This document shows positions 1 through 7,733 of a stretch of 14,843 bases of DNA, one piece after another. The stretch's first letter is position 1. Each line of letters begins with the position of its first letter. Origin of the DNA: Ruminococcaceae bacterium UBA3323. Its GTDB lineage: Bacteria > Bacillota > Clostridia > Oscillospirales > Acutalibacteraceae. Location of the stretch: NCBI GenBank assembly GCA_002361935.1, contig DESD01000012.1, forward strand, positions 1-14,843, written 5' to 3'. Under the pieces are notes generated by a model. It saw only the letters and a program-made list of their open reading frames with translations, did no database searches and was not told the origin of the DNA. The translations under genes and the position numbers were made by a program.

Positions 1-20
1 CGGCTTAGCCGGAGGTCTTG
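1..20 (-). terminator. Probable terminator hairpin of the glucosaminidase gene, cut by the window edge
   Basis: The first bases contain CGGCTTAGCCG followed by GAGGTCTTG, directly beyond the stop codon of the minus-strand glucosaminidase gene. CGGCT and AGCCG are inverted repeats. The following GAGGTC would pair with GACCTC if that lies just outside the window, giving a GC-rich stem. The U-tract that would complete a minus-strand terminator is not visible, so this is an inference from half a structure. Confidence 0.35.
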
Positions 21-23
21 ACT

Positions 24-3000
24 TTAATAGGTTCCGCTTACAGTTTGTGAATAATTAGACACGGCATTGGTTTTTGAATCCACTGCTCTGATTCTGTAGA
101 CATATTTTTTGCCTTTTATCGGATTGTTAAGCGTTGTTTTATTGGCCGTTACAGTTCGTATTTTATCAAATGAGCCATTCTGATTTAGGTAAACCTCGTA
201 TTGATTTGCTCCCGAAACAGCATTCCATGAAATTGTAAATGAAGGAGCAGATGGGTTTGTATTAACCACAAGCTTAACGCCTGCGGGTGTTGAAAGCCTT
301 TTGTGGTTAACTGCGGATACAGCACTGCAGAATTCGGAATAAACTTTGTTTTTGCTGTCAACAGCTCTGGCCTTGTAGGAATATTCCTTTCCATAAGCAG
401 CAACAGCTGTTATAAATGAGGTTGATGCTGTGGTCTTCATGAGCTTGTATGAACCATCTGTCTGCCGGATATAAAGCTCATATTTGTCTGCACCGGCAAC
501 TGTATTCCACGAGAGCGTAAAGCTTCCGTTTGCATTAACAGAAACGCTCGTTTTAGGCGTAGCCATTTTTTTGTTGTTTATAGCAGAAGCAACATTGCTG
601 AATTCAGAGTAAAGCTTTTTCTTACTGTCTAAAGCACGAACTTTATAGGAATACGGTTTTCCGTAACCTGCAACGGCGGTTGTAAAGGAAGTGCCTGTTG
701 TGGTTTTCATAAGGCTGTATGTACCATTGGCATTTTTCAGATAAATTTCGTATTTATCTGCACCGTAAATGGTATTCCATGAAAGTGTAAAACTTGCGTT
801 GGCATTTACAACAGCCTTAAAGGTTGGAGCAGAAATGATCTTGCTGTTAACGGCTGATACGGTATTGCTGAAATCAGAATCAGCACCTGTTTTGCTGTCT
901 ATTGCTTTAACCTTATAGGAATACGGCTTGCTGTATGCCGCAACAGCGGTTGTAAAAGAGGTTGCTGTTGTGGTTTTCATAAGGCTGTATGTGCCGTTTG
1001 TATTCTTAATATATATTTCATATTTGTCTGCCTTGTGCACTGCGCTCCAGGACAGTCTGAAGCTTCCGTTTGCATTTATAGAAACCGGATTGAATGTTGG
1101 TGCAGTAAGCTTAATATTGTTTACCGCCGATACAATATTGCTGAATTCGGAATAAACATTGTTTTTGCTGTCTACGGCTCTGACTTTATATGAATACTTA
1201 ACTCCATAAGGTGCATAAGCAGATGTTGCGCTTGTTTTTGCGACTGTTCCGTTAAGCTGATATTTATCCGTGTTGTTATTGTAAATATAGATTTCATATT
1301 TATCAGCACCGACAACAGAGTTCCACGAAAGAGAAAATGTACCGTTATCATTTACTTTGATGTCATTCAGCTTTGGAGTTGCCATTTTCTTATTATTAAC
1401 GGTGGATACAATGTTGCTGAATTCTGAATAGGTGTTGTGTTTACTGTCGTACGCTCTTACCTTATAGGAGTATTCCTTTCTGTATGCAGCAACAGCGGTT
1501 GTAAATGAGGTTGCCGTTGTTGTTTTCATCAAGCTGTAGGAACCATTCGTGTTTTTGATATGGATTTCGTACTTATCTGCACCTGTAACAGTGCTCCAGG
1601 AAAGAGTGAAGCTCGCGTTTTCATTTATGGAAACAGGATTGAACGCAGGAGCGGTAAGCTTGGTATGATTAACGGCAGAAACCACATTGCTGTATTCGGA
1701 GTAAGCGTGATTGCTGCTGTCTGCCGCTCTGACTTTGTAGGAATACTGCTTTCCGTATGCAGCAACAGCGGTTGTAAATGAAGCTTCGCCTGTTGTTTTC
1801 ATCAGGCTGTAGGAGCCATCTGTATTCTTAATATAAATTTCGTATTTATCTGCACCCGTAACAGTGCTCCAGGAGAGCGAAAAGCTGCCGTTGGAATTCA
1901 CCTTAACATCGTTGAATTTTGGTGTTGCAAGCTTGGTATTCATTTCGGATACCTCGTTGCTGAAACCGGAATAAATCTTACTTTTGCTGTTGTACGCTCT
2001 TACCTTATAGGAGTATTCCTTCCGGTATGCGGCAACTGCTGTGGTAAATGAGGTGTCCGTTGTTGTTTTCATCAGGCTGTAGGAGCCATTTGTGTTTTTA
2101 ATATGGATTTCGTACTTATCTGCTCCCGAAACATTGCTCCATGAAAGGGTAAAGCTTGAATCGGAATTAACCTTTACCGTGTTGAAGATTGGTGCAGGGA
2201 GAGATGTAATATTTCCATTGTTAACAGCGGATACAATATTGCTGAACGCAGAATAGGTGTTGTATGTGCTGTTTACGGCCCTTACCTTATAGGAATACTG
2301 TTTCCCGACAGCGGCAATGGCTGTAGTAAAAGAGGTTGCTGTTGTGGTTTTCATAAGTGAATATGAACCGTCGGTATTTTTGATATAAAGCTCATATTTT
2401 GATGCATTTGAAACTGCGTTCCATGAAAGGGTAAAGCTGCCGTTACTGTTTACCCTTACTGTGTTCATTTTTGGTGCGGAAATCGCATCTCCCGGCATAT
2501 TGTTAAAAACAGGGATTGAAAATGTAATTGCACTGTTCAGTGCACCAACATTTTTGTATGCTGTATAGGTTTTAACGGCTTCTGTTGATGCAGCCTGCAC
2601 ATTTGCCATATATTCGTTGCTGTGCATATATTTTGACGCAGGATTTACATTGAATTTCTGAAGATATCCGTTGTATTGGCTTCCGAAATTATTCGCAATA
2701 TATTTTGCGCCGTAGTAAATGGAGCGATAAGGGTTTGTCCATGGTCTGTTATAGGTATCTTTTCCGGCCTTTTCAACAAAGTAGTCTGAACGGATATATC
2801 CTGTGTAGGTTTTTCCGCCGATGGACACATTGGTAAGTTTAACCCATTTGTAACCGTCACTTTGCACGGCAGTGAAAGAATAATTATTTACTTTTGTTCC
2901 GCTCGGAACGGAAGCTATGATGGAGGATTTTGTTGTTGGCTGGCTTCTTAAATTAACGGAAGAGCCTGAGGCTGTCTGCACATAAGAACCGCCTTGCGGT

Positions 3001-3782
3001 GTATAGGATGCCCACTTTAATCCGTCTGCTGCACCTGTGTATGCGGCAATGTTATAATAGTTGTAAATTCCCTCATAGCCCTTGTATGTACCGCTGGCTC
3101 CGCCTGCCGTCGGTTTGCTTCCGCCAACCTCCTGAACGATTTTTGAAGCAAGGTAATAAGCCGAAAGTCCGCTGAACTTTGCAGCGTCCATAACAGCCTG
3201 CGAATATTTTACGGTCTGGTTATTTCTTTTATATGTAATTGTATCTCCTTTTGTATTTTTATAAACGATATTTGCATTATGCATCCAGGTTCCTTTCAGG
3301 ATGCTTTCTACGCCCGCCTGTGTCTGCCCTGAATTGCCAAAGGTGGATTCAAACTGGAAAATATGCTGCTCATCAAAGAAATTTCTTGGATCCATATAGT
3401 ATTCAACGGCTTTTTGAGAAGCAGAAACCCAGTTTGGATATTCCTTCACAATAGGTGCACCGTTTTTGTAGCACTTGCTGCAGGTGCAGTAAAAGCCCTT
3501 TCCGTTGTTTCCGGAATAATTCTGAATAAGCTGCTGAGAGTGTGATTTTCTTTCCTGCAAAACAGAATAGGAAAAATCTTCCCCCACCTTAAGAACATCA
3601 AAATTCCAGTTCGGGTGAGCCTGTTTAAGTTTATTTAATGCAGAGATATATGTTTCGGGGAATCCCTTTTTCCGCAAATCTGCCGAATAATCTGCTGCCT
3701 GAGCGGAAAAATTGAAGCTTGGGATAACAAGCAATATAGTTAACAGGGATAAAAAAATGCTTAATACTCTTTTTTTCATCAT
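24..3782 (-). CDS. Secreted GH73-type N-acetylglucosaminidase with internal SH3 domain and nine Fn3-like repeats
   Basis: Predicted 1252-residue exported cell-wall hydrolase. Residues 1-30 are a signal peptide (MMKKR, hydrophobic core, then FSAQA). Residues about 30-265 resemble the N-terminal and catalytic regions of clostridial beta-N-acetylglucosaminidases: FPETYISAL, PNW, YYMDPRNFF, then KIVQE with probable catalytic Glu218, and YNYYNIAAY. An SH3-like segment (about 265-337, VNLRSQP) interrupts this region, which resumes with YGAKYIANNF and YMANVQA to about 425. Residues 436-1252 are nine Fn3-like repeats of about 91 residues. The family cleaves the GlcNAc-MurNAc bond of peptidoglycan; the repeats probably space or anchor the enzyme at the wall. 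The start at 3782 (or the adjacent ATG at 3779) is chosen because AAGGAG lies six bases upstream and a signal peptide follows; the longer frame to 3908 runs back through the promoter. An unusual CTCSKC cluster sits at residues 99-104. Exact substrate is inferred. Confidence 0.85.
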   Translation of the reverse strand: MMKKRVLSIFLSLLTILLVIPSFNFSAQAADYSADLRKKGFPETYISALNKLKQAHPNWNFDVLKVGEDFSYSVLQERKSHSQQLIQNYSGNNGKGFYCTCSKCYKNGAPIVKEYPNWVSASQKAVEYYMDPRNFFDEQHIFQFESTFGNSGQTQAGVESILKGTWMHNANIVYKNTKGDTITYKRNNQTVKYSQAVMDAAKFSGLSAYYLASKIVQEVGGSKPTAGGASGTYKGYEGIYNYYNIAAYTGAADGLKWASYTPQGGSYVQTASGSSVNLRSQPTTKSSIIASVPSGTKVNNYSFTAVQSDGYKWVKLTNVSIGGKTYTGYIRSDYFVEKAGKDTYNRPWTNPYRSIYYGAKYIANNFGSQYNGYLQKFNVNPASKYMHSNEYMANVQAASTEAVKTYTAYKNVGALNSAITFSIPVFNNMPGDAISAPKMNTVRVNSNGSFTLSWNAVSNASKYELYIKNTDGSYSLMKTTTATSFTTAIAAVGKQYSYKVRAVNSTYNTYSAFSNIVSAVNNGNITSLPAPIFNTVKVNSDSSFTLSWSNVSGADKYEIHIKNTNGSYSLMKTTTDTSFTTAVAAYRKEYSYKVRAYNSKSKIYSGFSNEVSEMNTKLATPKFNDVKVNSNGSFSLSWSTVTGADKYEIYIKNTDGSYSLMKTTGEASFTTAVAAYGKQYSYKVRAADSSNHAYSEYSNVVSAVNHTKLTAPAFNPVSINENASFTLSWSTVTGADKYEIHIKNTNGSYSLMKTTTATSFTTAVAAYRKEYSYKVRAYDSKHNTYSEFSNIVSTVNNKKMATPKLNDIKVNDNGTFSLSWNSVVGADKYEIYIYNNNTDKYQLNGTVAKTSATSAYAPYGVKYSYKVRAVDSKNNVYSEFSNIVSAVNNIKLTAPTFNPVSINANGSFRLSWSAVHKADKYEIYIKNTNGTYSLMKTTTATSFTTAVAAYSKPYSYKVKAIDSKTGADSDFSNTVSAVNSKIISAPTFKAVVNANASFTLSWNTIYGADKYEIYLKNANGTYSLMKTTTGTSFTTAVAGYGKPYSYKVRALDSKKKLYSEFSNVASAINNKKMATPKTSVSVNANGSFTLSWNTVAGADKYELYIRQTDGSYKLMKTTASTSFITAVAAYGKEYSYKARAVDSKNKVYSEFCSAVSAVNHKRLSTPAGVKLVVNTNPSAPSFTISWNAVSGANQYEVYLNQNGSFDKIRTVTANKTTLNNPIKGKKYVYRIRAVDSKTNAVSNYSQTVSGTY
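27..2477 (-). repeat. Nine tandem Fn3-like protein repeats (about 273 bp period)
   Basis: Repeats start at about residues 436, 530, 620, 711, 802, 894, 985, 1075 and 1165 of the glucosaminidase. Each carries the pattern SFTLSW, GADKYEIYIKN, SYSLMKTT, TSFTTAVAAYGK, YSYKVRA and YSEFSN. Repeats 3 and 5 begin TPKxND while 4 and 6 begin APxFNPVSIN, so a two-repeat unit seems to have been duplicated. Repeats 5 and 9 are the most divergent. Seen directly in the translation; the beta-sandwich fold is inferred from family resemblance. Confidence 0.85.
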
Positions 3783-3817
3783 TTCTCTCTCCTTTTTTAC
3801 ATAATATAATTGCTTTA

Positions 3818-3847
3818 ATAGTAACATTTCGGCGCCGCGCTTGTCAA
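3818..3847 (-). promoter_or_regulatory. Sigma-A-type promoter of the glucosaminidase gene
   Basis: On the minus strand, TTGACA (3847-3842) is followed after 18 bases by TACTAT (3823-3818). The spacer is unusually GC-rich (GCGCGGCGCC) for this AT-rich region. The predicted start of transcription lies about 30 bases before the ATG at 3782, and AAGGAG falls in between. Confidence 0.65.
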
Positions 3848-3937
3848 TGTTTTTTAACCATTTTGTAATATTTGCATATTTCAATTTCTGAAATGATAAG
3901 TTTGTCAAAAAATTAACAGCACAAGGAAAAATATGTA

Positions 3938-3966
3938 TTGATTTTAAAGGCTGTATATAATATAAT
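3938..3966 (+). promoter_or_regulatory. Sigma-A-type promoter of the pgk-tpiA(-gpmI) cluster
   Basis: TTGATT (3938-3943), a 17-base spacer, then a perfect TATAAT (3961-3966). Transcription would start near 3973, giving a leader of about 43 bases to the pgk ATG. No gap gene lies upstream, so pgk appears to head this cluster. It is divergent from the glucosaminidase promoter, with about 90 bases between the two -35 elements. Confidence 0.7.
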
Positions 3967-4015
3967 ATTTATCGTAAAAATTTAAATACTAATTTTAATT
4001 AAGAGAGGTATTACA

Positions 4016-5215
4016 ATGAACGCATTAAATAAAAAAACAATCGAAGATATCGATGTAAAGGGTAAAAAGGTTCTTGCTCGCTGCGATTTCAACGTTCCGC
4101 TTAAAGACGGCGAAATTACAAACGATAAAAGAATTGTTGCTGCCCTTCCTACCATTAAGTATCTTGTTGAAAACGGCGCAAAGGTTATTCTTTGCTCACA
4201 TCTTGGAAGACCTAAGGGAGAGTACAAGCCTGAATTCAGCCTTGCTCCTGTTGCAAAAAGACTTTCGGAGTATCTTGGCAAGGAAGTAAAGCTTGCCGAG
4301 GACGAAAATGTTGTAGGCGAAAATGCAAAGGCTATGGCTGCTGCTCTTGAAGACGGCGATGTTATGCTTCTTGAAAATGTTCGTTACAGAAAAGAAGAAA
4401 CAAAGAACGAAGAGAATTTCTCAAAAGAGCTTGCTTCTCTTGCAGATATCTTTGTAAATGATGCTTTCGGTACAGCCCACAGAGCACACTGCTCAACAAC
4501 AGGCGTTGCTGCATTTCTTCCTGCTGTATGCGGTTATCTTATTCAGAAAGAAATCGAGTTTATGGGCGGTGCTCTTGCAAATCCAAAGCGTCCGCTTGTT
4601 GCTATTCTCGGCGGTGCAAAGGTTTCCGATAAAATCGGCGTAATTACAAATCTTCTTGATAAGTGCGACACGCTTATCATCGGCGGCGGTATGGCTTATA
4701 CATTTATGAAATCTCTTGGTCACAATATCGGCACATCTCTTCTTGAAGAGGAACAGGTTGAAAATGCAGGCCAGATGATGAAGGATGCCGAAGCTAAGGG
4801 CGTTAAATTTCTTATTCCTGTTGATAACAAGGTTGGCAGGGAATATGATGAAAACACAGAAGCTATGGTTGTAAACAGTGATGAAATCCCTGATGGTTGG
4901 ATGGGTCTTGATATCGGTCCTAAGACACAGGAACTTTTCTCAGATGCAATTAAAGGCGCAGGCACAATTATCTGGAACGGACCGATGGGTGTTTCGGAAT
5001 GGGATAATTTTGCTGCCGGTACAATCGCAGTTGCAAATGCAGTTGCTGATTCAGGCGCTATATCTATCGTTGGCGGCGGTGATTCGGTTGCTGCTGTTAC
5101 AAAGCTTGGCTACAGCGATAAGATGAGCCACATTTCAACAGGCGGCGGCGCTTCTCTTGAATTCCTTGAGGGCAAAGAGCTTCCGGGCATTGTTGCTCTT
5201 AACGATAAGGACTGA
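4016..5215 (+). CDS. pgk: Phosphoglycerate kinase
   Basis: Glycolytic cytoplasmic enzyme (399 residues, a normal length) that transfers phosphate from 1,3-bisphosphoglycerate to ADP to give ATP and 3-phosphoglycerate. Visible signatures: RCDFNVP (22-28, with Asp24 and Asn26 in the substrate site), SHLGRPKG (61-68), ENVRY (Arg123), NDAFGTAHRAH (Arg156), the GGAKVSDK lysines (202 and 206) and the nucleotide-binding GGGDS (353-357). The start is supported by GAGAGG seven bases upstream and by normal N-terminal alignment. It is the first gene of a co-directional glycolytic set; tpiA follows after 68 bases with no terminator between, so the two are probably co-transcribed from the promoter at 3938. 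Codon use is rich in T-ending codons, as for strongly expressed genes here. Nothing appears missing. Confidence 0.97.
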   Translation: MNALNKKTIEDIDVKGKKVLARCDFNVPLKDGEITNDKRIVAALPTIKYLVENGAKVILCSHLGRPKGEYKPEFSLAPVAKRLSEYLGKEVKLAEDENVVGENAKAMAAALEDGDVMLLENVRYRKEETKNEENFSKELASLADIFVNDAFGTAHRAHCSTTGVAAFLPAVCGYLIQKEIEFMGGALANPKRPLVAILGGAKVSDKIGVITNLLDKCDTLIIGGGMAYTFMKSLGHNIGTSLLEEEQVENAGQMMKDAEAKGVKFLIPVDNKVGREYDENTEAMVVNSDEIPDGWMGLDIGPKTQELFSDAIKGAGTIIWNGPMGVSEWDNFAAGTIAVANAVADSGAISIVGGGDSVAAVTKLGYSDKMSHISTGGGASLEFLEGKELPGIVALNDKD

Positions 5216-5283
5216 AAATTACTCTGCGTTCAATAAGGAAAGCAGATTTAAAATAAAAATTGATATTAAAAGAGGTTTATGTT

Positions 5284-6051
5284 ATGAATAAAAATCTTCG
5301 TAAAGCAGTCATTGCAGGAAACTGGAAAATGAACAATACGCCTGCTGAAACAACTGCTCTTCTTAATGAAATGAAACCGCTTGTTGCAGATGCAGATTGT
5401 GATGTTATCATCTGTGCTCCTTTTGTTGATCTTCAGGCAGCCCTTGATGCAACAGCAGGTTCAAATATTATGGTTGGTGCAGAAAACTGCCACTGGGCAG
5501 AAAGCGGTGCGTTTACTGCTGAGGTTTCTGCTCCGATGCTTAAGGCTATGGGCGTTCCTTATGTAATTATCGGTCATTCAGAGCGCCGTCAGTATTTCGG
5601 CGAAACCAATGAAACCGTGAACAAGAGAGTTCGTGCGGCTCTTGATAACGGCCTTAAGGTTATTCTTTGTGTAGGCGAGGTTCTTGCTGAAAGAGAGCAG
5701 GGTGTAACCTTTGAGGTTGTAGGACTTCAGACAAAGATTGCGCTTCAGGGTGTAACCGAAGAAGAACTTAAAAATGTAATTATTGCTTATGAGCCTGTAT
5801 GGGCTATCGGTACAGGTAAAACAGCAACGGCTGATCAGGCTGATGAGGTTAACGGTTATATCCGTTCCGTTATCGAAGAGCTTTACGGCAAGGCTGCTGC
5901 TGATGCCTTTGTTGTTCAGTACGGCGGTTCAATGAATGCAAAGAATGCGGATGAGCTTCTTTCAAAAGAGAATGTAGACGGCGGTCTTATCGGCGGCGCA
6001 TCTCTTAAGGCAGAGGATTTTTCAATCATTGTTAAGGCAGCAAGCAAATAA
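5284..6051 (+). CDS. tpiA: Triose-phosphate isomerase
   Basis: Interconverts dihydroxyacetone phosphate and glyceraldehyde 3-phosphate; 255 residues, typical for the family. Visible catalytic and binding residues: Asn13 and Lys15 in AGNWKMN, His98 in IIGHSERR, Glu170 in AYEPVWAIGTGKTA (loop 6 lid), and the phosphate-binding QYGGSMNAKN and DGGLIGGASL segments near the C-terminus. The ATG at 5284 is chosen over an in-frame TTG at 5260 because AGAGG (5271-5275) sits eight bases before the ATG and lies inside the longer frame. It follows pgk by 68 bases on the same strand and is followed after 12 bases by a strong terminator, so tpiA is likely the end of the main pgk-tpiA transcript. Confidence 0.97.
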   Translation: MNKNLRKAVIAGNWKMNNTPAETTALLNEMKPLVADADCDVIICAPFVDLQAALDATAGSNIMVGAENCHWAESGAFTAEVSAPMLKAMGVPYVIIGHSERRQYFGETNETVNKRVRAALDNGLKVILCVGEVLAEREQGVTFEVVGLQTKIALQGVTEEELKNVIIAYEPVWAIGTGKTATADQADEVNGYIRSVIEELYGKAAADAFVVQYGGSMNAKNADELLSKENVDGGLIGGASLKAEDFSIIVKAASK

Positions 6052-6063
6052 TTAAAACAAATC

Positions 6064-6097
6064 AGTCCTCTTGTCCGAAACACAAGAGGGCTTTTTT
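6064..6097 (+). terminator. Intrinsic terminator between tpiA and gpmI
   Basis: CCTCTTGT (6067-6074) pairs perfectly with ACAAGAGG (6082-6089) around a seven-base loop, and the stem extends outward by G-C and G-U pairs. It is followed by six T residues. It lies inside an otherwise co-directional glycolytic cluster, so it may end or attenuate the pgk-tpiA message before gpmI. Confidence 0.85.
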
Positions 6098-6123
6098 AAA
6101 AATTTTCGGAGGAAAGATACTTT

Positions 6124-7650
6124 ATGAAAAAACCGGTTGTTTTATGTATAATGGATGGCTTCGGTAAAAACGACAGCGATTACGGCAATGCCATTGCTAT
6201 GGCAAAAACCCCCAATCTTGATAAGCTTATGGCAGAGTGCCCAATGACCTATATTGGTGCTTCGGGCATGGATGTCGGCCTTCCTGACGGTCAGATGGGC
6301 AACAGCGAGGTTGGCCATACAAATATGGGCGCAGGCAGAGTTGTTTATCAGCCGTTAACCCGTATTACAAAGGCTTTTGCAGACGGTGAGGCTTATGAAA
6401 ATCCTGCGCTCTGCAGTGCCATGAATAACGCCAAGGACAAGGCGCTGCATCTTATCGGCCTTGTTTCTCCCGGCGGTGTTCACAGCCATACAGAGCATCT
6501 TTACGGCCTTCTTGAAATGGCCAAGAAAAACGGTGCAGAAAATGTTTATGTTCATGCTTTGCTTGACGGCCGTGATGTTCCGCCGTCCTCTGCTGTTGAT
6601 TATCTTGAGGAGCTTGAAGCAAAAATGAAGGAAATCGGCGTTGGTAAAATTGCTTCCGTTATGGGCAGATTTTATGCAATGGACCGTGATAATATCTGGG
6701 ATCGTGTTGAAAAGGCTTATGCTGCTATCGTTTACGGCGAGGGTATTCAGGCTGACGATGCAGTTAAAGCAGTTAAGGAATCCTATGAAACGATTGATGA
6801 AGACGGCAAGCATTTAACGGATGAATTTGTGCTGCCCACAGTTATCGGCACAGATGGCAGAGTTAAAGAAAATGACAGTGTTATTTTCTTTAATTTCCGT
6901 CCCGACCGTGCAAGGGAAATTACAAGAACCTTTGTTGATCCTGATTTTACGGGCTTTGAAAGAAAGAACGGATTTTTCCCTCTTAATTATGTTTGTATGA
7001 CGCAGTATGATGCGGAAATGCCGAATGTTGCGGTTGCTTTCGGTCCCGAAGCGTTAACAAATACGCTTGGCGAATATCTTTCTGCCAACGGCAAAACGCA
7101 GCTTCGTATTGCCGAAACGCAGAAATATGCCCATGTAACCTTCTTCTTCAACGGCGGTGAGGAAAAGCAGTATGAGGGGGAGGACAGAATCCTTGTTGAT
7201 TCCCCTAAGATTTCAACCTTTGATTTAATGCCTGAAATGAGTGCTCCTGAGGTTTCCGAAAAGCTGAATGAAGCGGTAAGAAGCGGTAAATATGATGCCG
7301 TTATTGTCAATTTTGCAAACTGCGATATGGTTGGTCATACAGGAATTATTCCTGCAGCTGTAAAGGCTGTTGAAACTGTTGATACCTGCGTTGGTTCTCT
7401 TGTTGAAGCCGTTAAGGAAATGGATGGTGTTCTTTTCGTAACAGCCGATCATGGTAACGCAGATAAAATGCTTGATGAAAACGGCGAACCGTTTACTGCG
7501 CATACAACAAATCCTGTTCCTTTCATCATTGTCAATTATCCGTGCGAGGTTCGTGAGGGCGGTAAGCTCTGCGATATTGCTCCTACAATGCTTAAGGTTA
7601 TGGGGCTCTCGCAGCCTGCTGAAATGAACGGCAAAAGCATTATCAAATAA
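6124..7650 (+). CDS. gpmI: 2,3-bisphosphoglycerate-independent phosphoglycerate mutase
   Basis: Converts 3-phosphoglycerate to 2-phosphoglycerate in the cytoplasm using two metal ions, usually manganese in Gram-positive bacteria. The 508-residue length matches the iPGM branch of the alkaline phosphatase superfamily. Visible residues: Asp11 in MDGFG, nucleophile Ser61 in GQMGNSEVGH, GGVHSH (117-122), HALLDGRDVPP (144-154), FNFRPDRARE, Asp401 and His405 in CDMVGHTG, Asp442 and His443 in ADHGNAD, and His460 in AHTTNPVPF. All expected metal ligands are therefore present. GGAGG lies 11 bases before the ATG. A terminator precedes the gene and no clear promoter lies in the 72-base gap, so expression may rely on readthrough from pgk-tpiA or on a promoter inside tpiA. 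A strong terminator follows. No enolase gene is adjacent. Confidence 0.97.
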   Translation: MKKPVVLCIMDGFGKNDSDYGNAIAMAKTPNLDKLMAECPMTYIGASGMDVGLPDGQMGNSEVGHTNMGAGRVVYQPLTRITKAFADGEAYENPALCSAMNNAKDKALHLIGLVSPGGVHSHTEHLYGLLEMAKKNGAENVYVHALLDGRDVPPSSAVDYLEELEAKMKEIGVGKIASVMGRFYAMDRDNIWDRVEKAYAAIVYGEGIQADDAVKAVKESYETIDEDGKHLTDEFVLPTVIGTDGRVKENDSVIFFNFRPDRAREITRTFVDPDFTGFERKNGFFPLNYVCMTQYDAEMPNVAVAFGPEALTNTLGEYLSANGKTQLRIAETQKYAHVTFFFNGGEEKQYEGEDRILVDSPKISTFDLMPEMSAPEVSEKLNEAVRSGKYDAVIVNFANCDMVGHTGIIPAAVKAVETVDTCVGSLVEAVKEMDGVLFVTADHGNADKMLDENGEPFTAHTTNPVPFIIVNYPCEVREGGKLCDIAPTMLKVMGLSQPAEMNGKSIIK

Positions 7651-7665
7651 ATACTGTTTTAAAAG

Positions 7666-7697
7666 AAAAGGCTTCTTCTTAAGAAGAAGCCTTTTTT
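7666..7697 (+). terminator. Intrinsic terminator after gpmI
   Basis: AAAAGGCTTCTTCTT is followed immediately by its exact reverse complement (centre 7680/7681) and a run of six T residues. The stem is perfect apart from the four-base apical turn. It closes the glycolytic cluster just before the promoter at 7699. Confidence 0.9.
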
Positions 7698-7698
7698 G

Positions 7699-7727
7699 TT
7701 GACCTTTTATTTTCAATATGCTAAAAT
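7699..7727 (+). promoter_or_regulatory. Promoter of the structured RNA and HTH unit
   Basis: TTGACC (7699-7704), a 17-base spacer and TAAAAT (7722-7727). Predicted initiation near 7734 falls on the first G of the 15-bp closing stem of the downstream inverted repeat. It begins right after the T-tract of the gpmI terminator, so it starts a new transcription unit. Confidence 0.6.
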
Positions 7728-7733
7728 ATTGTT

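Noticed and set aside
27..2477. CRISPR-like or other non-coding direct repeats
   Set aside because: The regular 273-bp repetition is in frame and codes for Fn3-like protein repeats.
3783..3908. Longer N-terminus of the glucosaminidase (start at 3908)
   Set aside because: The extension crosses a good promoter (TTGACA/TACTAT) and lacks a ribosome binding site. The start at 3782/3779 has AAGGAG and gives a clean signal peptide.
5260..5283. TTG start for TpiA
   Set aside because: The ribosome binding site lies inside this extension; the ATG at 5284 gives the normal N-terminus.
6355..6813. 152-codon open frame opposite gpmI, and a 163-codon one at 7225-7716
   Set aside because: Both are antisense shadows of strongly coding gpmI sequence, with no recognisable domain or ribosome binding site.
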